64,000 nucleotides of DNA from Flavobacteriales bacterium (GTDB taxonomy: Bacteria > Bacteroidota > Bacteroidia > Flavobacteriales > Flavobacteriaceae): the NCBI GenBank assembly GCA_017303755.1, contig JAFLBS010000009.1, positions 62,001 through 126,000 of the forward strand, read 5' to 3'. Position 1 is the stretch's first letter; each line of letters opens with the position of its first letter. A model generated the notes under the pieces. The model was not told where the DNA came from, ran no database searches, and saw nothing but the letters and a program-made list of their open reading frames with translations. The translations under genes and the position numbers were made by a program. Below are positions 1 to 7,085 of the stretch, one piece after another.

Positions 1-1
1 G

Positions 2-475
2 GGTGACGTTTTCACCAATGATATTATTTATTACATGAGAACGCAACACAATTTATTTGTGGGTGAAACTACAGCTGAAAAAATTAAAATTCAAGTCGGT
101 GCAGCAACTGATGGTTTAGACACTCCACCCGATGACATGTCGGTTCAAGGAAGAGATTTACTTACCGGAAAACCTAAACAAGTAGAAGTTTCGTTTAGAG
201 AAATTGCCAAAGCATTGGATAAATCCATCCAACGTATTGAAGATGCGATTATGGAAACTTTATCTCAAACTCCACCCGAATTAGCTGCTGATATTTACAA
301 CACGGGTATTTATCTTGCTGGTGGTGGATCAATGTTAAGAGGTTTAGACAAACGTATTTCTCAAAAAACAGATTTACCGGTTTACATTGCCGAAGATCCT
401 TTGAAAGCGGTGGTAAGAGGAACTGGAATTGCGTTAAAAAACATCTCTAAATTTAGAAGTATTCTTATTAAATAA
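2..475 (+). CDS. mreB: Rod shape-determining protein MreB, 5'-truncated
   Basis: MreB is the bacterial actin that organises peptidoglycan synthesis along the lateral wall. The reading frame is open from base 2, with no start codon in the window, so only the C-terminal 157 residues are visible, roughly the last 45% of a usual ~345-residue protein. Residues GDVFTNDIIYYMRTQHNLFV, then GETTAEKIK, and the late glycine-rich phosphate-binding segment GIYLAGGGSMLRGLDKRI are typical of MreB subdomains IIA/IIB. The internal ATG at 35 is not a start, because conserved sequence runs upstream of it. It heads an mreBCD-mrdA-rodA cluster, although a 90-base spacer with a hairpin separates it from mreC. Family assignment is secure. 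Confidence 0.95.
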   Translation, partial: GDVFTNDIIYYMRTQHNLFVGETTAEKIKIQVGAATDGLDTPPDDMSVQGRDLLTGKPKQVEVSFREIAKALDKSIQRIEDAIMETLSQTPPELAADIYNTGIYLAGGGSMLRGLDKRISQKTDLPVYIAEDPLKAVVRGTGIALKNISKFRSILIK

Positions 476-486
476 AATTCCAAAGT

Positions 487-544
487 CAAATTCCAAATCC
501 CAAAATAGAGTACAAGAATCCTAAATTTTGGAGTTTGGAATTTG
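487..544. repeat. Inverted repeat in the mreB-mreC spacer
   Basis: Two 20-base arms (487-506 and 525-544) are reverse complements except at two adjacent positions and enclose an 18-base loop. The arms are built from the word CAAATTCCAAA and its complement. No run of T follows the right arm closely, so it is not a textbook terminator. It looks like a small dispersed intergenic repeat that could also act as an mRNA-stability or partial-termination hairpin between mreB and mreC. Confidence 0.6.
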
Positions 545-565
545 AAATTTTATACTACTTAAATT

Positions 566-1399
566 ATGCAGCAAATATTTAATTTTATATTTAAAAACAG
601 CTATCGTATGCTGTTTTTGCTGCTTATTGGCATTTCGTTAGGACTTACTATTCAATCACATTCGTATCATAAAAGTAAATTAATCAGTTCGGCCAATTTC
701 ATGTCGGGTGGTGTTTATCAAAAGATGAACAATGTAGAAGAATACTTCAATCTTAAAATTCAAAACGAAGAGCTAGCTCGAGAAAACGCGCGTTTGAAAA
801 GTTTATTATTCAACCAAAAAGACAGTACAACTATTAAAGAAGTTGACAGTGTTTTTGGTGTGAAGAAAATCAACATCATCGAATCGAAAGTAATCAAAAA
901 CTCTTATAATGTTCATCAAAATTACTTAACACTGAACTCAGGTTACAAACAAGGTGTAAAAAACGATATGGGTGTAATTAACAGTTTAGGAATTGTAGGA
1001 GTAATTGAAAATACCTCGGCCAATTACTCGACTGTTTTAAGTATTTTGAACACTAATAAGTTAAAATTCAATGCTAAAATAAAAAAATCAGGGCATTTTG
1101 GTTCATTAACATGGAATGGCAAAAATGCGGGTTATGTTCAGTTGATTGATGTTCCGAGATTGGCACAAGTTCGAAAAGGTGATACTGTTGTAACAGGTGG
1201 TCAATCTGAAATATTTCCTGAAAACATCAATATTGGTGCAATTGAAAAAGTATACATTGATGATGAAACCAATTTCTACACTTTAGACATTCGTTTGTTT
1301 AATGACATGACGAGTTTGGGTTACGTTTACATCATCAAAAACAAAGACACTCCAGAAATAAAAAAATTAGAGAAACTAACCACAACCGAAGATGAATAG
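566..1399 (+). CDS. mreC: Rod shape-determining protein MreC
   Basis: MreC is a bitopic inner-membrane protein whose periplasmic part links MreB/MreD to PBP2 and RodA in the elongasome. The 277-residue protein has a short cytoplasmic N-terminus, one membrane segment at about residues 10-30, a helical coiled-coil stretch around 55-80 (KIQNEELARENARLKSLL) and a periplasmic beta domain with the family motifs GVINSLGIVGVIE and VRKGDTVVTGGQSEIFPENI. Its length is usual for the family. The gene overlaps the start of mreD by 8 bases, which indicates translational coupling. The acidic, threonine-rich end (KLTTTEDE) is a variable tail. Confidence 0.95.
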   Translation: MQQIFNFIFKNSYRMLFLLLIGISLGLTIQSHSYHKSKLISSANFMSGGVYQKMNNVEEYFNLKIQNEELARENARLKSLLFNQKDSTTIKEVDSVFGVKKINIIESKVIKNSYNVHQNYLTLNSGYKQGVKNDMGVINSLGIVGVIENTSANYSTVLSILNTNKLKFNAKIKKSGHFGSLTWNGKNAGYVQLIDVPRLAQVRKGDTVVTGGQSEIFPENINIGAIEKVYIDDETNFYTLDIRLFNDMTSLGYVYIIKNKDTPEIKKLEKLTTTEDE

Positions 1400-1898
1400 C
1401 ACCGTTATTTATAATACTCTTCGTTTTGTACTGTTGCTTGCGGCACAAATAACCATTTTCAATAACATGAATTTATTTGGTTATGTAAATCCGTTTCCCT
1501 ATATCTTATTCATTATGCTTTTTCCTGTAAATGGAAACAAATACAGTTTGTTATTATCCAGTTTTTTATTAGGATTGACAATGGATATGTTTTTAAATTC
1601 GGGTGGAGTTCACGCTACTTCTTGTTTGATTTTAGCGTACTTCCGACCTTATATATTTAAATTTTCGTTTGGTTTGAGTTACGAATACCAAACAGTAAAA
1701 ATAAACGACTCATTATCACCTGAGCGCTTTTCGTTCATTCTCATCTCGGTAATTATTCACCATTTTAGTTTATTTATTTTAGAAATTTTTACCTTTGAAT
1801 ATTTCTTTACAATTATTACCCGAACGATACTAAGCACACTGTTTACACTGATTCTTAGCATCATAATAATTTACTTAATTAAGCCCAACAGACGATGA
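1392..1898 (+). CDS. mreD: Rod shape-determining protein MreD
   Basis: MreD is a small polytopic membrane protein of the elongasome. The 168-residue product is almost entirely hydrophobic, with about five predicted membrane segments and the family feature LLGLTMDMFLNSGGVHATSC near residues 54-75. Bacteroidetes MreD proteins diverge in sequence, so the call rests on the topology, the DMF-GG motif and the position between mreC and mrdA. It overlaps mreC by 8 bases and mrdA by 4 bases (ATGA), so all three are almost certainly on one message. Confidence 0.92.
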   Translation: MNSTVIYNTLRFVLLLAAQITIFNNMNLFGYVNPFPYILFIMLFPVNGNKYSLLLSSFLLGLTMDMFLNSGGVHATSCLILAYFRPYIFKFSFGLSYEYQTVKINDSLSPERFSFILISVIIHHFSLFILEIFTFEYFFTIITRTILSTLFTLILSIIIIYLIKPNRR

Positions 1899-3880
1899 GA
1901 AAAGCATTGCTTCCAACACTAGTTATCGTAGCAGGAATTTTGTTATTGATACGGCTTTTTTATTTGCAAATCATCGATGATACTCTGAAGTTAAAGTCGG
2001 AGAATATTTCAATTAAAATCAATTACACCTATCCTGAGCGCGGTTATATTTACGATCGAAATGGCGAATTATTAGTTGCCAATCAGCCATCGTATGATAT
2101 CATGGTGGTTCCAAGAGATGTAAAAGACATCAATGTGGATGAATTTTGCAAACTTCTCAGTATTACTAAAGAAGAGTACAATAAAAAAATGGAAAAGGCA
2201 AAAGTCTACAGTCCGATGTTGCCTTCTGTTTTTCTATCTCAATTGAACAAATCAGAATATGCTGCTTTTCAAGAAAAAGAGCGTCGTTTCAGTGGATTTT
2301 ATATTCAAAAACGTTCGTTACGTGATTACCAAGTTGCCAATGGTTCAAATATTTTTGGATTCATCAATCAGGTGAATGAAAAAATCATCGAAAACAATCC
2401 GTATTACAAAAGTGGCGATTTAATTGGTAAGCAAGGCGTTGAAGAATACTACGAAGAAATTTTAAGAGGGCAAAAAGGAGTTAAATACATTCAAAAAGAC
2501 AAATTCAACCGCGAAATTGGTTCCTATAAAGAAGGGAAATACGACACTATTGCCAAACAAGGAAAAGACATCACTTTAACCATCGATGCCGAACTTCAAA
2601 AATACGGTGAAGAATTGATGGTGAATAAATGGGGCGGAATTGTAGCCATCGAACCCAAAACGGGAGAAATTTTAGCTTTGGTTACTGCTCCATCCTACGA
2701 TCCTGCTATTTTAGTTGGAAGACAACGATCACGAAATTATACATCACTCTATCACGATTCTATCGCAAAACCTTTGTACGACAGAGGTTTGTTAGCAGAA
2801 TACACTCCAGGTTCGCCATTCAAAATCTTAACAGGATTGATTGCATTACAAGAAGGCGCCATTAACGATAGTACTACTTTTTTCTGTAGACGTGGTTTTA
2901 GATACGGAAGAAAATTCATGCGCTGTCACTGTTCTGGCGGTGGAGTTCGATTGCACAGAGCCATTTATCAATCGTGCAACAGTTATTTCTCGCAATCGTA
3001 CATGCGTTTGATTAACAAATTCAAAACACCTTCTGAAGGCGTAGATGTTTGGAGCAATCACCTAAAAAGTTTTGGATTAGGAAACTTTATGGGTTACGAT
3101 TTACCAACAGGTAAAAAAGGAAATATTCCAACATCGAAAACGTATAACAAATTATATCCAAATGGTGGTTGGAAAAGCACCAACATTGTTTCCAATGCGA
3201 TTGGTCAAGGAGAAGTATTGTTAACACCAATGCAGTTGGCCAACTTTATGGCAGCCGTTTCTAATAAAGGCTATTATTATACACCTCACATCATCAAAAA
3301 AATTAATGGCGGTGTAATTGATAAAAAATTCCGAACCAAACACGTTACCACAATTGATCGAAAATACTTCACTCCTATCATCGAAGGAATGTTTGACGTA
3401 TACAACAAAGGAACCGCAGCCGGACTTGGAGTAAAAGGAATCGAAATTTGCGGAAAAACGGGTACGGCAGAAAACTACCTTCGCGTTAACGGTAAAAGAA
3501 TAAAACTTCAGGATCACTCCATATTTGTTGCTTTTGCACCTAAGGACAATCCAAAAATTGCCATAGCCGTATTTGTTGAAAATGGATATTGGGGTGCGCG
3601 TTGGGCTGGACCAATAACAACATTGATGATTGAGAAATACCTCAACAAAAAAATCACCCGTGTTGAATTTGAAAAACGAATGTTAAACGGAAGTTTGAAA
3701 GGACAATACCAAAAGTTATATCCTAGAAAAGTTCAAGATAGTATTGCTAGAGTAAAAGACAGCATTACTCGAGTTAAAAAGAAAGAAGATTCAATAAAAA
3801 AAGCAAAAACGGAGAACAAAGACATTCTATCCGGCAAAAATAAAACCAAGAAAAACGATACAGTTAAACTGAAAACCTAA
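1895..3880 (+). CDS. mrdA: Penicillin-binding protein 2 (peptidoglycan DD-transpeptidase)
   Basis: PBP2 is the class B transpeptidase that cross-links lateral-wall peptidoglycan together with RodA. An N-terminal membrane anchor (about 5-24) is followed by the pedestal/dimerisation region (PERGYIYDRNGELLVANQPS from about 47) and the transpeptidase domain. The three active-site motifs are present: SPFK with nucleophile S307 and K310, S360-C-N, and K521-T-G. The 661-residue length is ordinary for the family. The C-terminal ~50 residues are a Lys/Asp/Ser-rich tail with repeats of the form DSIxRVK beyond the catalytic domain. This tail probably lies in the periplasm and may be variable between strains. 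It overlaps mreD by 4 bases and rodA by 1 base. Confidence 0.96.
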   Translation: MRKALLPTLVIVAGILLLIRLFYLQIIDDTLKLKSENISIKINYTYPERGYIYDRNGELLVANQPSYDIMVVPRDVKDINVDEFCKLLSITKEEYNKKMEKAKVYSPMLPSVFLSQLNKSEYAAFQEKERRFSGFYIQKRSLRDYQVANGSNIFGFINQVNEKIIENNPYYKSGDLIGKQGVEEYYEEILRGQKGVKYIQKDKFNREIGSYKEGKYDTIAKQGKDITLTIDAELQKYGEELMVNKWGGIVAIEPKTGEILALVTAPSYDPAILVGRQRSRNYTSLYHDSIAKPLYDRGLLAEYTPGSPFKILTGLIALQEGAINDSTTFFCRRGFRYGRKFMRCHCSGGGVRLHRAIYQSCNSYFSQSYMRLINKFKTPSEGVDVWSNHLKSFGLGNFMGYDLPTGKKGNIPTSKTYNKLYPNGGWKSTNIVSNAIGQGEVLLTPMQLANFMAAVSNKGYYYTPHIIKKINGGVIDKKFRTKHVTTIDRKYFTPIIEGMFDVYNKGTAAGLGVKGIEICGKTGTAENYLRVNGKRIKLQDHSIFVAFAPKDNPKIAIAVFVENGYWGARWAGPITTLMIEKYLNKKITRVEFEKRMLNGSLKGQYQKLYPRKVQDSIARVKDSITRVKKKEDSIKKAKTENKDILSGKNKTKKNDTVKLKT

Positions 3881-5145
3881 TGAAAAATCAAAGTGTTTCA
3901 AGCAATATTGATTGGATGAGCATCATGATTTATACCGCATTGGTTATCATGGGTTGGCTCAACATCTATTCGTCGTCTTTATCGACGGCTGCCGTTGACG
4001 CCTCTATATTTGATGTTTCTCAAATTTATGGTAAACAGTTTTTATTCATTTTAATCTCCATTCCGATTATATTTGTTGTGCTTTTTGTCGAACCCAAATT
4101 CTACGAAAAGTTCTCCATAATTATTTTTGCCGTCGCGATACTCGCCTTGATTGGATTATTCCCTTTCGGAAAAACCGTAGCAGGACAACGTTGTTGGTAC
4201 GCCATAGGGAGTTTTACTTTACAACCATCTGAATTTGCAAAAGCTGCAACATCACTAGCGTTAGCAAAATATTTGAGTGACGTCCAAATCAATTTAAAAC
4301 ACACTAATCGTCAACTTCAAGCCTTAACAATTGTATTTCTTCCAGTGCTTCTAATTCTACCTCAACCCGATCCAGGAAGTGCTTTAATTTACTTTTCGTT
4401 CTTTTTTGTGCTCTTTAGAGAAGGTTTACCGGGTTGGTATTTAGGAACTGGTTTAGTCGCGATAATTGTTTTCGTACTGACTTTAGTTTTTGAGAATTCA
4501 TTAATTGTTGTACTAATAGCCACAGTAGTTTTAGTGATTCACTATTTACGCAGTCGTTTGATCGAACGCAACATCATTGGCAGTTTAATCATATTAGCAC
4601 TCGTCACTATTTTCTCTTTTTCGGTGAGTTTTGTATTCAACAATGTATTCAAACAGCACCACCGCGACCGTTTCAATATTTTGTTAGGAAAAGATGTTGA
4701 CGAACGCGGAATAGGTTACAACACCGATCAATCCGAAATCGCCATTGGTTCGGGTCGTTGGATTGGAAAAGGCTTTCTTGAAGGAACACAAACCAAAGGC
4801 GGATTCGTACCCGAACAACACACTGATTATATTTTCACCACAGTAGGTGAAGAATGGGGATTTATGGGTTCTGTTTTTGTAATCGGACTTTTCGTAGGCT
4901 TAATTGTTAGAATAATCTACTTGGCTGAACGACAGAAGACCAAATTCAGCAGGGTTTACGGCTATTGCGTAGCCAGTATTCTGTTCATTCACTTCTTCGT
5001 CAACATCGCCATGGTAATTGGAGTTTTTCCAACCATCGGAGTGCCGTTGCCGTTTTTCTCATACGGTGGTTCCGGACTTTGGGGTTTTACCATCTTGCTG
5101 TTCATCTTCCTAAAAATGGATGCCAATAAAGTCAATGAGTGGTAA
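3880..5145 (+). CDS. rodA: Rod shape-determining protein RodA (SEDS glycosyltransferase)
   Basis: RodA polymerises lipid II glycan strands in the elongasome as partner of PBP2. The 421-residue polytopic protein has about ten membrane segments. SEDS-family signatures are visible: QPSEFAKAA near residue 110, LPQPDPGSALIYF near 165, the loop DQSEIAIGSGRWIGKGFLEGTQTK near 285-308, EQHTDYIFTTVGEEWGF, and GVPLPFFSYGGSG near the end. The start ATG shares one base with the mrdA stop codon (TAATG), which supports coupling. It is the last gene of the shape operon; a weak hairpin with a T-run follows about 65 bases later. Confidence 0.95.
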   Translation: MKNQSVSSNIDWMSIMIYTALVIMGWLNIYSSSLSTAAVDASIFDVSQIYGKQFLFILISIPIIFVVLFVEPKFYEKFSIIIFAVAILALIGLFPFGKTVAGQRCWYAIGSFTLQPSEFAKAATSLALAKYLSDVQINLKHTNRQLQALTIVFLPVLLILPQPDPGSALIYFSFFFVLFREGLPGWYLGTGLVAIIVFVLTLVFENSLIVVLIATVVLVIHYLRSRLIERNIIGSLIILALVTIFSFSVSFVFNNVFKQHHRDRFNILLGKDVDERGIGYNTDQSEIAIGSGRWIGKGFLEGTQTKGGFVPEQHTDYIFTTVGEEWGFMGSVFVIGLFVGLIVRIIYLAERQKTKFSRVYGYCVASILFIHFFVNIAMVIGVFPTIGVPLPFFSYGGSGLWGFTILLFIFLKMDANKVNEW

Positions 5146-5209
5146 TTTTTGTAGCTAATCCAGCCATTCACTACAAGAATTTTGCAACCCAAACCTTTTT
5201 GTAAAAAGC

Positions 5210-5237
5210 AAAAAAGCTTCTTGGGTCGCTTTTTTTC
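5210..5237 (+). terminator. Candidate terminator after rodA
   Basis: An 8-base A/T-rich stem (AAAAAAGC at 5210-5217 with GCTTTTTT at 5228-5235) encloses a 10-base loop and runs into a T-run. The stem is weak, so termination may be partial. It lies 65 bases beyond the rodA stop and is the only terminator-like structure there. Confidence 0.4.
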
Positions 5238-5249
5238 TTTAACAAAAAC

Positions 5250-5410
5250 ATACCCATTTGACACATAAATAAGTCCAAAGATGCGAAGTAATTTTTTTTC
5301 AAGACAAAGAAAAAAATTATTGCATAGCATTTGCTACGGAATCATTTTTTGATGAAGGATTGAGAAAAAAGAACAAGTAGAATGGCCTTATTTATGTGTC
5401 AAATGGGTAT
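5250..5410. repeat. Long inverted repeat in the rodA-nuclease spacer
   Basis: The 305-base gene-free stretch 5146-5450 contains perfect 23-base inverted arms, 5250-5272 and 5388-5410 (ATACCCATTTGACACATAAA and its complement). The match extends inward to 28 bases (5250-5277 / 5383-5410) with one mismatch. A further 10-base pair lies outside it (5178-5187 AATTTTGCAA / 5421-5430). The ~105 bases between the inner arms encode nothing recognisable and hold a smaller A/T hairpin. The layout resembles a miniature inverted-repeat element or its remnant. No transposase and no clear target-site duplication are visible. Confidence 0.65.
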
Positions 5411-5450
5411 CTGTCTGGCTTTGCAAAATTGCTTTCCATTACTGTCTGGG

Positions 5451-6296
5451 CTATTTGAAACTCCAGTTCTTATAGTCGCTATTTTTTTCTAAACGAACTT
5501 CATCTGCGTCATCCAACTTGGGAAAGAAATCGATTCCAGTGCGTTTTTCAATTTCATCTACCGAAACCACAAACTCATACAATGGCAAATCGCTATCCTG
5601 ATGCGGCACCAAAAATGCAATCATTTTATATTCACCATTGTTTTCATCCAACAAGACCTTATAAAAATAATTAGGAACTGTCACATCTTCATATCCAATA
5701 GTTGGAAGGTTCTCATCTAAAATTCCGCCAGTAACTACGTAAATTCCATCGTACTTTCCTGCCCAATACCGTACTTTTTGTTCCAATCGGTTCCAAACAC
5801 CTTCATTAAAATCATGCAATTGAGGCGAAATATTCGAAGTGTAAAACGTTTCATCAAAAGCCGATTTTGAATACTTTCGGTCGCCCGCCGGACACAAATG
5901 ACCTTTATCATAACCCGATTTACGGTAATTTTTCCAATCTGCAGAAGCACTACTCACTTTTGGATCTTCTATAAAAAACGGTCGCTTAAAATCGTTGTTG
6001 TTATAATTGAGTTCGCTTTTTTTCAACTCATACGCGACCCATTCTGCTTGTTCATTTTCTTCAGAATACGATAAAATATAACCGTTGTGCTTTACAATTT
6101 GGTTGGTTGTAGAGGAAGGCAAGAAATCAAAATAGCGGCTTTTTCCTTTTGATTTTTGTTTATTTGAAATCTCTTCAACTTCAACTGATTTTGTAGCTTC
6201 TTCATTCTCAAACCTACAAGAAACAATAAGTGTAGTAAATATTAGACAGTAGATTCCTTTATAAATCCAATTTTTATTCATATTTTTATACTTCAT
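5451..6296 (-). CDS. DNA/RNA non-specific endonuclease, lipoprotein
   Basis: This is a NUC1-family (beta-beta-alpha metal) nuclease that would cleave DNA and RNA outside the cytoplasm. An N-terminal hydrophobic stretch ends in the lipobox IVSC with the lipidated cysteine at residue 27, so it should be anchored in an envelope membrane. The catalytic segment is YDKGHLCPAGD, with general-base H133; the usual DRGH is DKGH here. It is followed by the metal-binding helix NISPQLHDFNEGVWNRLE with N164. The 281-residue length is usual for Bacteroidetes members. ATG at codon 6 is an alternative start that still leaves a signal peptide. It is transcribed alone, divergent from the next gene across 63 bases. 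Confidence 0.88.
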   Translation of the reverse strand: MKYKNMNKNWIYKGIYCLIFTTLIVSCRFENEEATKSVEVEEISNKQKSKGKSRYFDFLPSSTTNQIVKHNGYILSYSEENEQAEWVAYELKKSELNYNNNDFKRPFFIEDPKVSSASADWKNYRKSGYDKGHLCPAGDRKYSKSAFDETFYTSNISPQLHDFNEGVWNRLEQKVRYWAGKYDGIYVVTGGILDENLPTIGYEDVTVPNYFYKVLLDENNGEYKMIAFLVPHQDSDLPLYEFVVSVDEIEKRTGIDFFPKLDDADEVRLEKNSDYKNWSFK

Positions 6297-6359
6297 AATT
6301 TGTTCAAAGAAACAACATTATAAAATAGTAAAAAAGAATACTAATTAAATTAAAGAAAA

Positions 6360-6866
6360 ATGAAATTAAAACTTTTAATAGCTGGAGTTGCTTTATTTGG
6401 AATGCAAATGGCAACTGCTCAAGAAACTGTTGTTGACTCGGTAGCCATACAAAAGGAAAAGCTAGAACAACAACTCAAAGAAGAAAAGCAAGCTTTGAAA
6501 GAGCAAGAGCGAATTGAAAAAGACCGAAAAGACGCCGAAAAGAAACAGAAAGACATGGAAGAGCGTCAGGAGAAACTAGAAAAAGAACAAAAAAAGGCTG
6601 AAAAAGAATTGAAAAAAGCCGAAAAAGAGCAAAAGAGATTAGAATCAGCTCAGAAAGACGTTAGAAAATACGAAGACAAATTGGACAAAGCGAGAAAAGA
6701 TTTGGATAAAAAACAAACCAAATTCGCAAAAGCCAAAGCCAAAGGGAAACTTTCTCCAGTAGACATTGAAAAAGCAAACGTTGACATCACCAAACAACAA
6801 TTGAAAATCAAAGAAATTGAAGAAGACATCGAAAAAGCAAAAAAGAAACTTAGAAAACTTCAATAA
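6360..6866 (+). CDS. Secreted coiled-coil protein, function unknown
   Basis: The 168-residue product begins with a signal peptide (about 1-20, ending MATAQE). The rest is one highly charged helix, rich in Lys, Glu and Gln from about residue 30 to the end, with heptad-like runs such as EKEQKKAEKELKKAEKEQ. No enzymatic motif is visible, and I do not recognise a named family. Such proteins are common in Flavobacteria as single exported coiled coils. It is a single-gene unit closed by a strong hairpin terminator directly after the stop codon. Function should not be inferred from similarity, because low-complexity coiled coils give spurious matches. Confidence 0.75.
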   Translation: MKLKLLIAGVALFGMQMATAQETVVDSVAIQKEKLEQQLKEEKQALKEQERIEKDRKDAEKKQKDMEERQEKLEKEQKKAEKELKKAEKEQKRLESAQKDVRKYEDKLDKARKDLDKKQTKFAKAKAKGKLSPVDIEKANVDITKQQLKIKEIEEDIEKAKKKLRKLQ

Positions 6867-6869
6867 AAA

Positions 6870-6905
6870 AAAAGCCTAGTTCTTAAACGACTAGGCTTTT
6901 TGTTT
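6870..6905 (+). terminator. Rho-independent terminator after the coiled-coil gene
   Basis: An 11-base perfect stem (AAAAGCCTAGT at 6870-6880 with ACTAGGCTTTT at 6890-6900) with a 9-base loop is followed by a T-rich tract and begins four bases after the stop codon. Confidence 0.85.
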
Positions 6906-6912
6906 TAAGTAA

Positions 6913-6932
6913 AGACGGACTGCAGTCCGTCT
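6913..6932. repeat. 20-base perfect palindrome
   Basis: AGACGGACTGCAGTCCGTCT is self-complementary over its full 20 bases and is GC-rich against its surroundings. It lies in the 219-base spacer between two convergent genes, outside both terminators. It may be a dispersed palindromic repeat or a protein-binding site; the window has no second copy that I noticed. Confidence 0.55.
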
Positions 6933-7025
6933 CTTCAATACGTTATAGTTTTACATCTCAATTTTATCAAACTGTAATAGTTAAAAGGAATACAAAAATA
7001 GTTTGCTATTCTTATTTTAATTAAA

Positions 7026-7068
7026 AAAAGCACAAAAGAGAAACCTAGTCTCTCTTTTGTGCTTTTGT
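7026..7068 (-). terminator. Terminator for the prc protease gene
   Basis: A perfect 16-base stem (AAAAGCACAAAAGAGA at 7026-7041 with its complement at 7051-7066) and a 9-base loop lie 18 bases beyond the stop codon of the minus-strand protease. Read on the minus strand, it ends in a T-run. It can also act on the plus strand. Confidence 0.85.
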
Positions 7069-7085
7069 AATTATAAGAATTTGAA

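Noticed and set aside
2629-2865. 78-codon forward frame inside mrdA
   Set aside because: It lies wholly in another frame of a gene with all PBP2 motifs, and has no recognisable protein feature.
4989-5330. Minus-strand frame across the rodA end and the inverted repeat
   Set aside because: It overlaps the conserved end of rodA and passes through repeat sequence; composition is not protein-like.
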